The translations under genes and the position numbers were made by a program. Positions 12,653-43,300 of a stretch of DNA of 64,000 bases are shown in pieces. Source of the DNA: Cliona cf. orientalis (Eukaryota > Porifera > Demospongiae > Clionaida > Clionaidae); the NCBI GenBank assembly GCA_963930775.1, contig OZ005704.1, positions 5,518,001-5,582,000 of the forward strand, read 5' to 3'. Each line of letters starts with the position of its first letter. Within the stretch, counting starts at the first letter, position 1. Below the pieces are notes generated by a model. That model ran no database searches and had not been told where the DNA came from. It worked only from the letters and a program-made list of their open reading frames with translations.

Positions 12653-13827
12653 TTCCCCCTCCACCCTCTCTCATTAGTTGTGTTCAAGGTGTACGACATT
12701 GATAGAGATGGAAAGATATCGAAAGATGACCTAAGACATGTGGGTTAAATTTCAGGCCGTATTTACTGTACCATTATTGGTGTTCTAGTTTGATTCTGTA
12801 CACCTACTGGCACTTAGTTCTGATATAATAGCATGTCATCAGCACGTGGTCCAGCAGTCTTGTTGTTACTATCTTCTGCTGACTCGAGCTATGTTATTGT
12901 TCCTCAACGCAGGTGCTGAGGGCAATGGTCGGACTGCACATCCCAAAGCAGCAGGTATGTGTGTCATATTACACCTTCTACAGTAGATTGGGAATTTTCA
13001 TTATTGGTTCAAGCCACTGAGGTTGATATTAGTGATATGAACTATTTATTCTTGTGCACGTGTACATGTATGGGGCAAAATCCCTAGCCATAAAAAAATT
13101 GACTACAGTAATATTTTCCAAAAAAGGTAATTTGTGATGAAATAGACTTCCCATTTTTTTGGGTGTATGGACAGTAAAGGAAGTAACCTGAGATTTTACG
13201 TTCCTAGAAGTATATAATAATATTATGCTACTTACATACATAGTGACCCTTTACCATATACAATGGAGGTATATACTAGGGCTATGATAAGTGTTTCATT
13301 ATTACATAATATTATTGTTTGAAAGTGTTGGCTACATGTTTGGTTCATCTGGGCTTTAACTGCAGCTTGATTCTATTGTGAGGCGGACAATGAAGGAGGC
13401 TGATAAAGATGAAGACAACTTGATCGACTTTGAGGAGTTTAAGCAGGTAAACTGGCACAATGTCATGTAACCAGCCTTGTTTGTGTGGTGTCTGTCACTA
13501 GCCGCCAAAATGAGAGGAGAGGGGATGATCTGGTTTAATTAGCAAGTACCTGACTGGCAGTGACTGCATAATGTATTGCTTTAATAACGGATATAATAAT
13601 AATTATTATGATGATTGGAATCATGACTAATAATTATTGTGCAATCACATGCTTTAATACCCTCCTTCTGAGTTTAATATTCCTGTAAAAGTCTTACATT
13701 CATGTAGGTTACCCATCAAAGTCACAGCAGCTCTATAATGATTATTATATTGTATTGTTTGTTACTGCAGTGTCTCTCTGAACTGGATGTCAACAATAAG
13801 ATGAGCATTCGATTTCTCCAGACATAA
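11374..13827 (+). CDS. Calcineurin B homologous protein (CHP1-like EF-hand protein)
   Basis: Eight exons join in phase to 194 aa: 11374-11437, 11506-11578, 12185-12265, 12439-12563, 12678-12739, 12913-12954, 13366-13446, 13771-13827. The product starts MGN, a myristoylation-type N-terminus, and human CHP1 is 195 aa. It carries INEETGFNESQIRRLYSRF, then four EF-hand units. The last two have canonical loops: DIDRDGKISKDD (exon 5) and DKDEDNLIDFEE (exon 7). The first two are degenerate, as in CHPs. The C-terminus MSIRFLQ matches the CHP signature and separates it from calcineurin B proper. The family binds calcium, attaches to membranes and acts as an obligate cofactor of Na+/H+ exchangers; it can also restrain calcineurin. 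It is head-to-head with ABCC copy 1. No lesion was seen, and the gene is probably functional. Confidence 0.93.
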
Positions 13828-14214
13828 AAAACTGATTCCATTGTGTAATTAAGTATTCACTAATTTTAATCAATCACGGAAGACTTCTTTTATTTCGCTA
13901 TATACCTAGTGTATGACTGAAGTTGTGTACATTTTCCACAGTATTATCAGGAGTAGATAAGGGATACTCCTGTTTACGTTATCATGCATGTATGACAATC
14001 TCGAGTCTCGTATATACCTGCAATCTTCTAAGTTCTATAGTTAGCTGGCCATTAGTCAGTCTATGGAACGTCTGCATCTCTAGATCTGTGCAGACGTCGA
14101 CCCCCATTGCCAACTGGAGAGAGAGAGAGAGAGAGATAGCTTGATGTTCTTGGATCTGAGTGTGGTATAGATCATGCTATCATGCGTATTGCTGGAGAGT
14201 GCAGCACACAGTAC
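13828..14214. other. CHP 3' flank, duplicated in front of ABCC copy 3
   Basis: This is non-coding sequence after the CHP stop. From about 13900 to 14210 it has a diverged direct copy at 30258-30513 (shared blocks include CTAGTGTATGACTGAAGTTG and CATTGCCAACTGGAGAGAGA). The shared sequence stops where the inverted-repeat element at 14215 begins, so it marks the duplication unit and the insertion point. Confidence 0.75.
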
Positions 14215-15084
14215 GTTTTTTATCTATTTTTCTTACCTGTTCTATCTAGGCCATCTTTCACTTCTAGGACTCCAAACAAAGACCAGAAGACAGAGCAACT
14301 CTTCTACTTTCAGCTCGTTCAAGTCCCATAACCCGGAGACATTCATGAGCTCCGCGGCGATCGCTTTTGTGCATGCTGTTTGCAAGCGCTCACAAAAGTG
14401 CCTCGCGCAAAAAGTGGTACGTTTTGGTTCCCTAGGATGGATTCCCATGATTCAAGTACCATTCAATAGCTCTTGTGTTGCTCTACAATATGAGACTGGA
14501 ACGAAGTTTTTCCATCGAGCGGTTCCAGAGTTACACGGCATCAAAAATCAGAAAATTTCTGTACAACCGCGTGGCATTTTCCATATCTTCTCAAGGTTTT
14601 ATCGAGTGTCTGACCTTCTGACCATCCAAGAATGAGCTATAGGCTTAGTAGCGCTCATTATGAAGCTCCACGTTTCTAGAGAGGAGGCATCTATGGCATT
14701 CCAACACTGACAAAATTGGCAAGCTCAAATATATGATCAAACTTGAGTCAGATATATGGTCAAACTCAAATATGTGGTCAAAATTGTTGCCTATATATGG
14801 TCAAAGCTAAATATATGGTCAAACGAAAGTTATGGTCATTTTGCCCATATATGGTCAAACACGCAGCAAATATATGGTCAAAATTCAAGAAGATCCCCTT
14901 ATAATATTATAATAGTCACGGATATGACGTATCTATTAGTTAATTGGACCGACGTGACGTCAACAGAATCACAGCCAGATAATCCGCGTTCGCAAATAAA
15001 ATTCGCGATCGCGCGCACAAACGACCCTTTACCCGCTATGTAGTCTCGTTCATGGACCCGCCCCCTCTGGGGACTTGGCCATCT

Positions 15085-15405
15085 AGTCTCGTCCCCAGAC
15101 CCCACCCCCAAAAGGAGGAAAGGGTCTGGTACACATCGAGCGCTTTTTGGGTCTTGCTGACTTGGCATGTCTGAATTCTGTCGCACCAATCAGATTCACG
15201 CCATGTGGCCTGCATGTGATTATCGTGTGACACCGCGCGCTAGCCGCCTATTGCTGCACGTGAGAGCCGCTGATGCGTTGCCATGCCTATACGACGCGTT
15301 GTCATGACGATCACATGACATGCTGCATCCTGTGTGCCCCAAAAAGCACTCGATGTGTACCAGACCCTTTCCTCCTTTTGGGGGTGGGGTCTGGGGACGA
15401 GACTA
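15085..15405. mobile_element. Foldback element with 10-bp target duplication
   Basis: Terminal inverted repeats of about 65 bases start AGTCTCGTCCCCAGACC and end in the inverse GGTCTGGGGACGAGACT. The direct repeat TTGGCCATCT flanks both sides (15075-15084 and 15406-15415). The element splits the left arm of the larger inverted repeat, and the intact right arm (around 16200-16230) shows the uninterrupted order. The duplication length would fit a Mutator-like or hAT-like element. There is no coding capacity. Confidence 0.7.
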
Positions 15406-15516
15406 TTGGCCATCTCGCTCCGCTACAATCCCTCCTTCGTAGGGCTGGCGCGCGAGACTAGGTACAATCGGACATTGTAAGGTAAGTATGAATGAAATTA
15501 GCTGAGCTAAACCAAG

Positions 15517-15956
15517 TCAATCATTAGTTTCTGGTCACACCAGTTGTCTCAAGTACATGCGGGCGGGCGGGTGGTTAGGACTATGGGACTATGACTAATT
15601 GAATTAAGACAGGAAGAGGAAGTACTTAAATTATACCACAAATGCATGGTCAGCAAACCTCGAGTGCAAACAATGGCCTGTCAGATCATATCAGCTAGCT
15701 ATGAGCTGTTGAAGTACACTGGCAGGTCAACAGAATGCAGGATGACGAACCGATGTGACACAGTGAAGTTTAGAGTATTCGATTCACCACGTGCAGCAAG
15801 GCAATGAGCTCGAGGTCGAGATCTCGAGAGTATCATAATGTTTTATGATGACTCAATATATGTAATTTTACGTCATCTTTCTATGAATATCATTATAGTC
15901 CTCATAAACTGGCTTTTCAAAATATGATGCGGGCGGGTGACCAGAAACTAATGATT
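15517..15956. mobile_element. Short inverted-repeat element in the loop
   Basis: AATCATTAGTTTCTGGTCAC (about 15521) is matched by the inverse GTGACCAGAAACTAATGATT (about 15936), with 'gcgggcggg' tracts just inside each end. The roughly 400-base interior shows no coding region that I recognise. Confidence 0.55.
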
Positions 15957-16436
15957 GATTTGGAGTGGCCTAACCGTGTCCCCAGGCCCTCTCTCTATCT
16001 TCCATAATAAATGCTGGGAGATCGAGAGAGGGCCTGGGATAAGGCTAGCCCAGGTAAAACACACCAGGTGCAGTAGGATTATATTATAGTACATGATTAG
16101 CTAATAGTAGTTTCATTCATGCTTACCATACTGCTTTAATACCATACAATGCAATGTCCGATTGTACCTTGTCTGGCGCATCAGCCCTCCCACGTAGGAG
16201 CGGAGCGAGATGGTACATGGTAAAGTCCCCAGACTCCGCCCTAAAGGGGGCGGGTCCGTGAACGCGACTACATAAGGTAAGGATCGTCGGTGTACGTTTG
16301 TGCGCGCGATCGCGAATTTTATTCGCGAACGCGGATATATTCTGGCTGTGTTTCTGTTGACGTCACGTCGGTCCAATTAACTAATAGATACGTCATATCC
16401 GTGACTATTATGTAAGGGGATCTTCTTGAATTTTGA

Positions 16437-17087
16437 CCATATGTGACCGTCTATGGGAAAACCCGCCATATGGGATTTTTTGTGAAAGTTGAGTTTGATG
16501 CATCTATGATAAGCTCTACCATAGAGCTAACTTGCGTTCAAGTTCTAGACCGATCATGCGCTTCGTTGTGGAGATACAGCGCTTTGTTTGCGATCGCGCC
16601 ACACCCCCAATAATCGAGAAATTGCGGTCTAAAGGCGTTGCTATGCACGCGTATGGCGTTTCCGCGTGACCCGGAAATCAATTAAATGGACCTGGGCGGA
16701 GCCGTTCGAAATGAACGTAAAGATCGAGCAAGAGTTGAATTTCGTTGTTGACAACGACAGCCGATTGTTCTTAGATGCCCAAGAAGCTAAAAAGGTGAGC
16801 GAACGTACAGTAGATCGATGAATCTAGCTGTATCTAGGTAGAGAATTCTAATTAGCGCCCATAGCAACGGGCTCTGTGTGCCGACTAGGTGGGTCAAAAT
16901 GAAGGCTTATTTCGCCTTCGTATAGCACGACTAGCCTCCGTAGAAGACGGCAACAGTTAGAAGAAGGGTTGTTCGACATGTATATGACAAAATCTGGACT
17001 TCAATAAATTTCGACCTGAGCTACTAAAAACGCGTATTGCGCAAATAGCGCGCGGATCCCATATGCCGGGTTTTCCCGTAGACGGTC
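16437..17087. mobile_element. Inverted-repeat element carrying an exon-like segment
   Basis: The left end GTGACCGTCTATGGGAAAAC (about 16444) and right end GTTTTCCCGTAGACGGTCAC (about 17068) are inverted copies of about 35 bases. It interrupts the right arm of the larger element. Its interior is GC-richer than the surroundings and holds an open segment at 16711-16794 ending at a consensus splice donor. No transposase is recognised. Confidence 0.6.
16711..16794 (+). CDS. Exon-like segment inside a transposon (28 codons, splice donor)
   Basis: ATG at 16711 opens 28 codons (MNVKIEQELNFVV... ending DAQEAKK) that stop exactly at AAG|GTGAGC, a strong donor with phase 0. A GC-rich stretch with CpGs precedes it. 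Nothing downstream in the element is clearly the next exon. It may be the first exon of a lost autonomous transposon gene or a captured host exon. No function is recognised. Confidence 0.35.
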
Positions 17088-17115
17088 ACATATATTTGCT
17101 GCATGTTTGACCATA

Positions 17116-17559
17116 TACCGTAGACTCTGGTTAATAAGCGCATGCGCTTATAGCGGTAAACGGAATGACAGTATGCGCTTAATAAAGGATATGCGCTTAT
17201 AAGGCACATAACCACGCCCACTAACGTTTGGGCACGTGATGGATGCGAGGCCCGCTAGCACTGTACCAACGCTCGATCGATCGATCGAGCACTTTAACGT
17301 TTACAGTTGCCGCTCAAGATGATGAGTGCTGGCGATTTGTCGATCTTTTTGCATGATAACGTTATTCGTGGCCATCATTTCTCCAAAGATAGCTGGACTC
17401 CAAATACTTTCCAGCCGGTCAAGGTCAGGTTCATAGAACGCCACGCCTATTAAGCGCATGCGCTTAATAAACAATAGCTTATGACAAGAAGAGGGCATGC
17501 GCTTAATAAATAATATGCGCTTAATAGCGAGGTGCGCTTAATAACCAGAGTTTACGGTA
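17116..17559. mobile_element. CCGTA-ended element inserted in an inverted-repeat arm
   Basis: It runs from TACCGTAGACTCTGGTTAAT to the inverse ATTAACCAGAGTTTACGGTA. The interior has several palindromic GCGCATGCGCTTA units. It splits 'gaccatata|tgggtaaaatg' in the right arm of the larger element. The left arm (about 14842, inverse) keeps the unsplit site, so TA was the target. Confidence 0.8.
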
Positions 17560-18039
17560 TGGGTAAAATGACCATAACTTTCGTTTGACCATGTATTTGA
17601 GTTTGATCATATAAAATTTGACCATATATTTGGCTTTGACCATACATATTAAAGCAACAATTTTGATCACATATTTGAGTTTGACCATATATCCGACTCA
17701 AGTTTGATCATATATTTGAGCTTGCCAATTTTGTCAGTGTTGGAATGCCATAGGCATCGTCATCCAGATGGATAGTATCTTTCTGTGCTCATAATTTCAA
17801 GAACTGAAGGTTGGTGTCAAGTGTGTGTGAGGCCAAGTAGCTAGCTAGCTATTGAACTACGTATACTTACCAGGCAAACAATAAAGCCCAGGGATGAGGG
17901 CGAGCCTTACCAGCTAAAGAACAAGCAACACAGAAGAGTCTCACTGTTGTGCCTATGCCATTATGAATTTTTACAGTAAAGCCGAAAAGCACGAGTTCCA
18001 AGGGGTGGGCAACTAGACCATCTAGCTCATTTCTCTAAC

Positions 18040-18164
<125 letters not shown>

Positions 18165-19076
18165 CCCCATGTACGTACACAATTCATTAGGTGATTAGCA
18201 GCTATTGATGTCGGAGTAGGGGGCAGAAATGGAGTTCCACAGCCTAGAGAAGGGGCTGCCTAGGCCTCAGGCTGTAGCTATGTAATGAAGCTGACTTCTG
18301 AGGTGCTGAGAGCCTACTCCATTTACTGAGGTCCTCACTCGTACCGTCTCTGCAGCTGATCGAGTACTTTCCCTGTCAACCATAGCTTTTATGATGCCAG
18401 ATGGCATAGGAAACTGGTTATGAAAGCTTTAACAACCTTCAGCAAACCTTTAAGAAGACATTTGGTAGCTAGAAATCTTTGTAGTACCTAGATAGTGCTG
18501 TGTTAGCTATCATTAGTTTGTACGTATTCATTCAATATTTGTGTTGTGAAATATAAATTTTTATACCGTTTTTAACAGCGTGTAACTCTGGAACCGCTCG
18601 ATGGAAAAACTTCGTTCCAGTCTCATATTGTAGAGCAACACAAGAGCTATTGAATGGTACTTTAATCATGGGAATCCATCCTAGGGAACAAAAACGTACC
18701 ACTTTTTGCGCGAGGCACTTTTGTGAGCGCTTGCAAACAGCATGCACAAAAGCGATCGCCGCGGAGCTCATGAATGTCTCCGGGTTATGGGACTTGAACG
18801 AGCTGAAAGTAGAAGAGTTGCTCTGTCTTCTGGTCTTTGTTTGGAGTCCTAGAAGTGAAAGATGGCCTAGATAGAATAGGTAAGAAAAATAGATAAAAAA
18901 CGGCAAAAATTGCATGCACTGGAATGTGCCACCGGATGTACTTCCTGGATCTGCAACGTTTTTAACGACTGCACATGCTGCGCTCTGGTATTTAAATCAG
19001 GCCAGCCCCTCCAATATTCTTTGTAGGTAGGCGGGGCTCACCCGTTCGTAGACGTCAATCACTGAGTGAGAACGCG

Positions 19077-29826
<10,750 letters not shown>

Positions 29827-30257
29827 TCAGATAGGGCCAATTATGCTGAGCAGCCCCACCCCTCAATCTCATAGGGTTTACTATTATTATTTTTATGTAA
29901 TTCCAAGTGGCAAGTGCATGTAGATTTATTTGCCAGTTATGCGGTAGCACTTGCATGTAGTCATTATTGTACATGACATTGTATACCAATACAACTTGAT
30001 TGACTTTAAGGAATTCATGATACAGTCCCTCCCTGTAGGGCTCATGTCCATATGTTTACTATTATACAGTTCCTAAGGGCCAGGGCAAACATTCATGCAG
30101 TTCTTGAGGGCTAAAACCATGGAAACAATGGGCTAGAAAATAGTTATCGACCAATCCCTTGCTTTGTATGCAGTATAGAAGCACTAATCCCTCTGGATTT
30201 GTGCTTCTATACTGAATACAAACCTTAATTGGGAGTTGATCAATAACTACCGGTATT
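29827..30257. other. Intergenic region with a short palindromic element
   Basis: The gap after ABCC copy 2 is non-coding. Bases 30142-30249 form an imperfect palindrome of about 110 bases (TAGTTATCGACCAATCCC against GGGAGTTGATCAATAACTA, with GCAGTATAGAAGCA inside). This is a likely short inverted-repeat transposon. Nothing else is recognised. Confidence 0.6.
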
Positions 30258-30513
30258 ACATATACCTAGTGTATGACTGAAGTTGTATACTTTTCCACAG
30301 TATCATCAGGAGTGGGATACTCCTGTTGCTTTGGATGACATTGTACAATCAGATTCTCGAGTCTCATACCTGCAAGATGTCCATTAGTCAGTCTACAGAG
30401 CGTCTGTATCTCTAGATCTGTGCGGACGCCGGCCATTGCCAACTGGAGAGAGAGATACAATGTTCTTCGATCTAGATAGTATTGCATATTGCTGGAGGGT
30501 GCAGCACATGATC
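30258..30513 (+). repeat. Second copy of the CHP 3' flank
   Basis: A diverged direct repeat of about 13900-14210 is fused directly to ABCC promoter-like sequence (CAGGCCAGCCCCTCC at about 30514, matching about 18997). It marks the edge of the unit that was duplicated to give copy 3. It lacks the 14215-18902 insertion. Confidence 0.75.
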
Positions 30514-30624
30514 AGGCCAGCCCCTCCCATATTCTTTGTGGGTAGGCGGGGCTCATCCGTTTTATACGTAGGCGTCAAGTTATGTCGTGGTGCATAATCA
30601 CTGAGTGAGAACGGGTATGGATCG

Positions 30625-38529
<7,905 letters not shown>

Positions 38530-38702
38530 TCAGAAAGGGCAAATTATGCTGAGCAGCCCCACCCCTCAATCTCATAATTATTATTTATATATCGTGTAAA
38601 AAAAGGTTAAAATTAAAATTTAATTTGATGTGCGTTATTTGGAGATTTCGCCATGGTTTCTGAACCTACAAACAAAGCGGGGAGGATTTGAGGCCATGCG
38701 CC

Positions 38703-40288
38703 ATGGTGAAGTCGGGTATAAAGATATTTGCGAGAATACGGCCCACGAAAAAGCAAACAGGGGTGAGTTTACTGCACAGAGTGGTACATAGTTCTAGCTC
38801 TGGTGGTCTGAGTGCTACATTTGCTTTGCAATAGTTGTATGAGTTGGGTGAAACTGACGACGGAGCTCCTACCATTACCATCCACGTACCTCGCTCTGAG
38901 GCCAGTGGATACATCAACAACAAGAAAGAAAACTACTCGTTCAGGTCAGCTCTCCATGGATCGAAGATGTAGTATACATAATATATTTGATCTCAACTGC
39001 ATCTGCCATGAGCAGGATTGCCAAATTTCATTAGATATTTATGTTGTGCACATAGGTTCAATCAAGTGTTTGATCAGAGCACAAAACAGGAGGAGATCTT
39101 TGAAAATGTAGCCCACGGAGTGATTGACAAGTACATAATTTGCCTTTGTTTTTCTTTTATGGTTCATTCTTAAGTTAATTCTCCCTCCCCTCCAAAATAA
39201 CATAGCTGTCTTGAGGGCTACAATGGTACCATCTTCGCATACGGACAGGTATATTTCTCTCTCTTGACTGATGTTGTTAAACCAGGAACCATGTATAATT
39301 ATGTGTACATTCGTGCTTAATACATTGATAGACTGGTTCTGGCAAGACGTTCACGATCACTGGAGGGGCTGAGCGCTATGCTGACAGAGGGATCATTCCA
39401 AGGACACTCTCCTACCTCTTCCAGGAGTACCAAAGGGTATGTATGAAATTTAATAACAGCTACTGAAGTGATATCGTTCTCAGTTGCTATCTGCATGAAA
39501 CAAACAAAGATTCTTTGCGGACAACTTAACTGTTTGGTAAAACTTCCCAATGTTTCGACTAGATGCTCTAGTCATCCTTTTGCCCTGAGGATGACTAGAG
39601 CATCTAATCGAAACGTCGGCAAGTTGTACCGAAGTTAAGTTGTCCGTAAAGAATCTTCGTTTATTTCAATAACAGCTACTGCTGAGGTTAGCATGCACAG
39701 CTTCCAAGTGCCAAGTACATGTACATGTACATGTAGATTGATTTATCAGTTATGTGGTAGCAGATCTATCACTTGCGTGTAGTACTAGTATCATTATTAA
39801 ATATGTATACCAATACTTTCAGAGTCCTGGAACCATCTACTCCACCCATATTTCCTATCTGGAGATCTACAATAACAGTGGATATGACCTTTTGGACCCA
39901 AAGCATGAAGCAGCCAAGCTAGAAGAACTACCGTAAGATATACATGTGCAACACACAATGTCATGCATTCAGTAAGCTAATAATATTATTTTATGTGAAT
40001 CGGAACAACCTAAATAACTTTGATAAATAAATTCACGTACGTGTATGTGCCTGAATTTTGCAGTAAGGTTCAGATGATGGAAGATTCAGATGGTAATATG
40101 CACCTCAAGAACCTCTCGCTTCACCCAGCTGCCAACGAGGAGGAAGGTGAGGAAGAATAAGGCAGTTGGTTTTTGCTTGTGATTTCATCCACCACTATAC
40201 GTAGCTTTGAATTGGCTATTTCTTGGAGACACAAACAGAATGATTGCTGAGGTACTTGCTCATACATTGTATTTTTGTATGTGTGTGT

Positions 40289-40334
<46 letters not shown>

Positions 40335-43300
40335 AGATGACTGATGACTATTCACCTTCTTGCAGACTCCCATGAACATGGCCTCTACTCGCTCTCACTG
40401 CATATTCACCATTCACATCTCATCACGAGAGGCTGGCTCTGACACTATCAAGAAGGCCAAGCTACACCTGGTTGACCTGGCTGGGTGAGTACATGTACAT
40501 GTATGGCATTACATAAGCATTAAAGATAGAGCTCTATCTCTCTAGAGTACATGCATGTTATTCCCCACATGCTGTATCTGCATCCTGCATCGATTTGCAC
40601 AGAGATCTGATAAGCATAATTCTTTCACTGCAGGTCAGAGAGAGTGAGCAAAACTGGAGTTGGGGGGACCTTACTGGCAGAGGCAAAGTACATCAATGTT
40701 TCACTCCACTGCTTGGAACAAGTAAGCAGTGTCTTCACTGCACGAGTTCTATGTGGATGATGTAATCCACTTAGCTGCATTCAGTTCGTGTGTGTTTTAC
40801 ATCCTATAGGTGATTGTGGCCCTTTCGGAGAAGAACCGTTCCCATGTCCCATACCGAAACTCCATGATGACCTTAATGCTGAGGGACAGGTATGGGACTG
40901 CCGGCATGATACAATGCCCTTAACATTAACTGGGGACAATTACTGTGATGCTATTCCACTGTACGGAATGCTGAAGAGTACAAAATTTAATATTCTGACA
41001 TGCATATACATTTATTCAGTCTTGGAGGAAACTGCATGACCACAATGATTGCCACATGTTCAGTGGAAAAGAAATACATGGACGTAAGAGGGAATACAGT
41101 GTACATACAACCAGTGTGAGCATTTATTTCACAGGAGACCATCTCCACATGTCGGTTTGCCCAGAGAGTGGCATTGGTCAAGAATGAAGCTATCCTCAAT
41201 GAAGAACTCGATCCTAAACTGGTGTGGTTCTCTCCCTCCCCCCTTCTCTCTCTCTCTCTCTCTCTATTTCTCTCTCGTCTCTCCATTGCTCCCTCCCCCT
41301 TCTCTTTCCACCATTTGATGATCCAATATCCCCCCTCCACCCAGATGGTTGCTCGTTTGAAGCAGCAGGTGCAGGACCTTAAGGATGAGCTGAGCATGGC
41401 CACTGGAGAGGAGAGGACAGATGAACTCACGGATGAAGAGAAAGCCAAGTAAGTTTGCCGATCCACCTTTCCAAACAGCCAATGATATGCATGTGTATGT
41501 ACTTTATCTATTTTTGCAGGTGTAAGGAGCTTGTGAAGGTATACATTGAGGACTTGAACCCTGAAGCTAGGCTACCAGTTGGTAGTGATATGAGGAAGAT
41601 GCAACTCTGCTTCCAACTGCTGAAAGTAAGTAACACTCACATACCAGTATGTGTGTATAGTCTGCGTTAACATGCACTTTTCCTTACAGGCGGAAATATT
41701 GAAAAGGTCACAGGTGGAAGAACCTCCATCGATTCCCTCTCCCACTTCCAAGGAAGAGTATGTGCACGTCTGTATCTGTAATACCGTAATATTCTTTGTG
41801 GCAAAGTTTCATAGTATTGACCTTGTACCACTTAAAGTAACATGATTCATCTCATTCATTTCAATAGGGATCCCCAGCCTAATACTAGTGATGTAAACCA
41901 GCAACAATCTTCCCTCGTATCTCCTCAACCTGGTTTGGACAAGCCTGTACCTACCACTGTTGCTTCAAATAAGAAAGAAAGAGTCATATCTGATGGTGAA
42001 CTGCAGCAGCTGAGGGAGCTCCTCCAGCAGAGAGATGATGAGATCAACGTTCTTCTGAAGATACTCAAGCAGGAGAGACGGCGAGCCAATGAAGCTGAGT
42101 CAGCACTGAAGGAGGCTGGCCTGTCCATGGAGAAGAGGAGGCCTTCTAGTCCGATCCTTGGTCGAACCAGCCCGCTCCGGGTGGACGGGCCTGTGCCAGA
42201 GTCAATGATATCCATGGTCTCATCAACAAGCAGCGCTTCGAGTCGAAACACCGTTGGGTCTACTGCGTCCTTGCCGTCATCACAGAGTAGGTCAAGTTCA
42301 GCCGTGACTAGCTCCGAGCGGCGTCACAGTAGTGGTGCTGGTGATGCTACTGCTACTGTTACTGCTACTACTGCTGCTAATGGATCTCGTAGCACCAGTG
42401 GAGTGGGAGAAAGCCGTTCTAGCCAGGACTGGAGTGCTATGAAAGCAGGTGCAATTAGGATACAATTATTTAAGCCTCAAATTTGGGTAAAGGGATGTGG
42501 CACATAGTAGAAACTTGATTTGTACTAAGTGGGCAGCTATGTGTACCACTATATGCTTGTTTGTTCTAGAGTTATCTCAGGCAAGACAGGATGCATTTGA
42601 CCTGTTCAGGAAGAGCTATGCAGACACAACTACCATAAGTCAACACAAGAAGATGCTCAAGATTAAGTAAGACTTAGTATCAATTAGCAAAATTGATCCA
42701 GTATTAAGTTATGTTTTTGATAACCAACTAATATAGGTACTCTGAGGCCAAGGCCTTGGGAGAGAGAGTCAACTCCAGCAGAATGAAGATCAGTAAGTTC
42801 ATCAGCTACCGTATTACCTCTAATTTAACGGACACCAGAAAAATAATTATTTTGGCCAATGTCCGCTATAATTAGAGCACACGAAAATAGCCGGCGTTCG
42901 AAGTGTCCGATGAATTAGAACACGCTTTCACGCCTGCGCATTCGGTCAAATGGACGTGCGATCGAGCAGCTGCAGAGATTGAGAAAATGAGACGGTACTT
43001 GGAGCTCCCTGTTCATGGTGGGAAAGAGAACAACTCGCCTCCTTCAGTACTACCAAAGAAGCAGCTGTCCATTGCAAATTTTGCTCGATCAGTACCACGC
43101 TAGCGCGAGCTGTCCAACGATGTCCGGATAATTAAAACAACAAAAACTCAAACTTCATTGACTGTCCGGTGTAATTAGAGGTAAAAAAATAATTCGAAAT
43201 GGTGTCCGGATAATTAGAGATGTCCGTTAAATTAGAGACAATACGGTATTCACATCATTGGATGTTAGTGATAATTGGTAATTTATTCAACAGACAAGCT

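Larger units (their letters stand above)
14690..17757. mobile_element. Inner inverted-repeat element with 'atatggtcaaa' arms, itself interrupted four times
   Basis: The left arm (14690-15084 continuing at 15416-15490) and right arm (16110-16436, 17088-17115 and 17560-17757) are inverted copies, about 0.5 kb each once insertions are removed. The outer part of each arm is a run of imperfect units built on ATATGGTCAAA. The inner part shares a GACGTGACGTCAACAGA-type block and an ATTCGCGATCGCGCGCACAAA block. There is no recognisable transposase. Insertions sit at 15085-15405 (left arm), 16437-17087 and 17116-17559 (right arm) and 15517-15956 (loop). Confidence 0.7.

Noticed and set aside
12431-12664. 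Arg/Glu repeat protein on the minus strand
   Set aside because: It is the complement of a CT microsatellite inside a CHP intron and overlaps the real CHP exon on the other strand.
14174-14635. 153-residue frame in the left inverted arm as a gene
   Set aside because: The frame is preserved in the right arm simply because the arms are near identical. There is no domain, and the C-termini diverge where the arms end. It is kept as part of the transposon.
40987-41466. 159-residue minus-strand frame
   Set aside because: It is a shadow of KIF6-like exons plus a CT-rich intron, with no domain.
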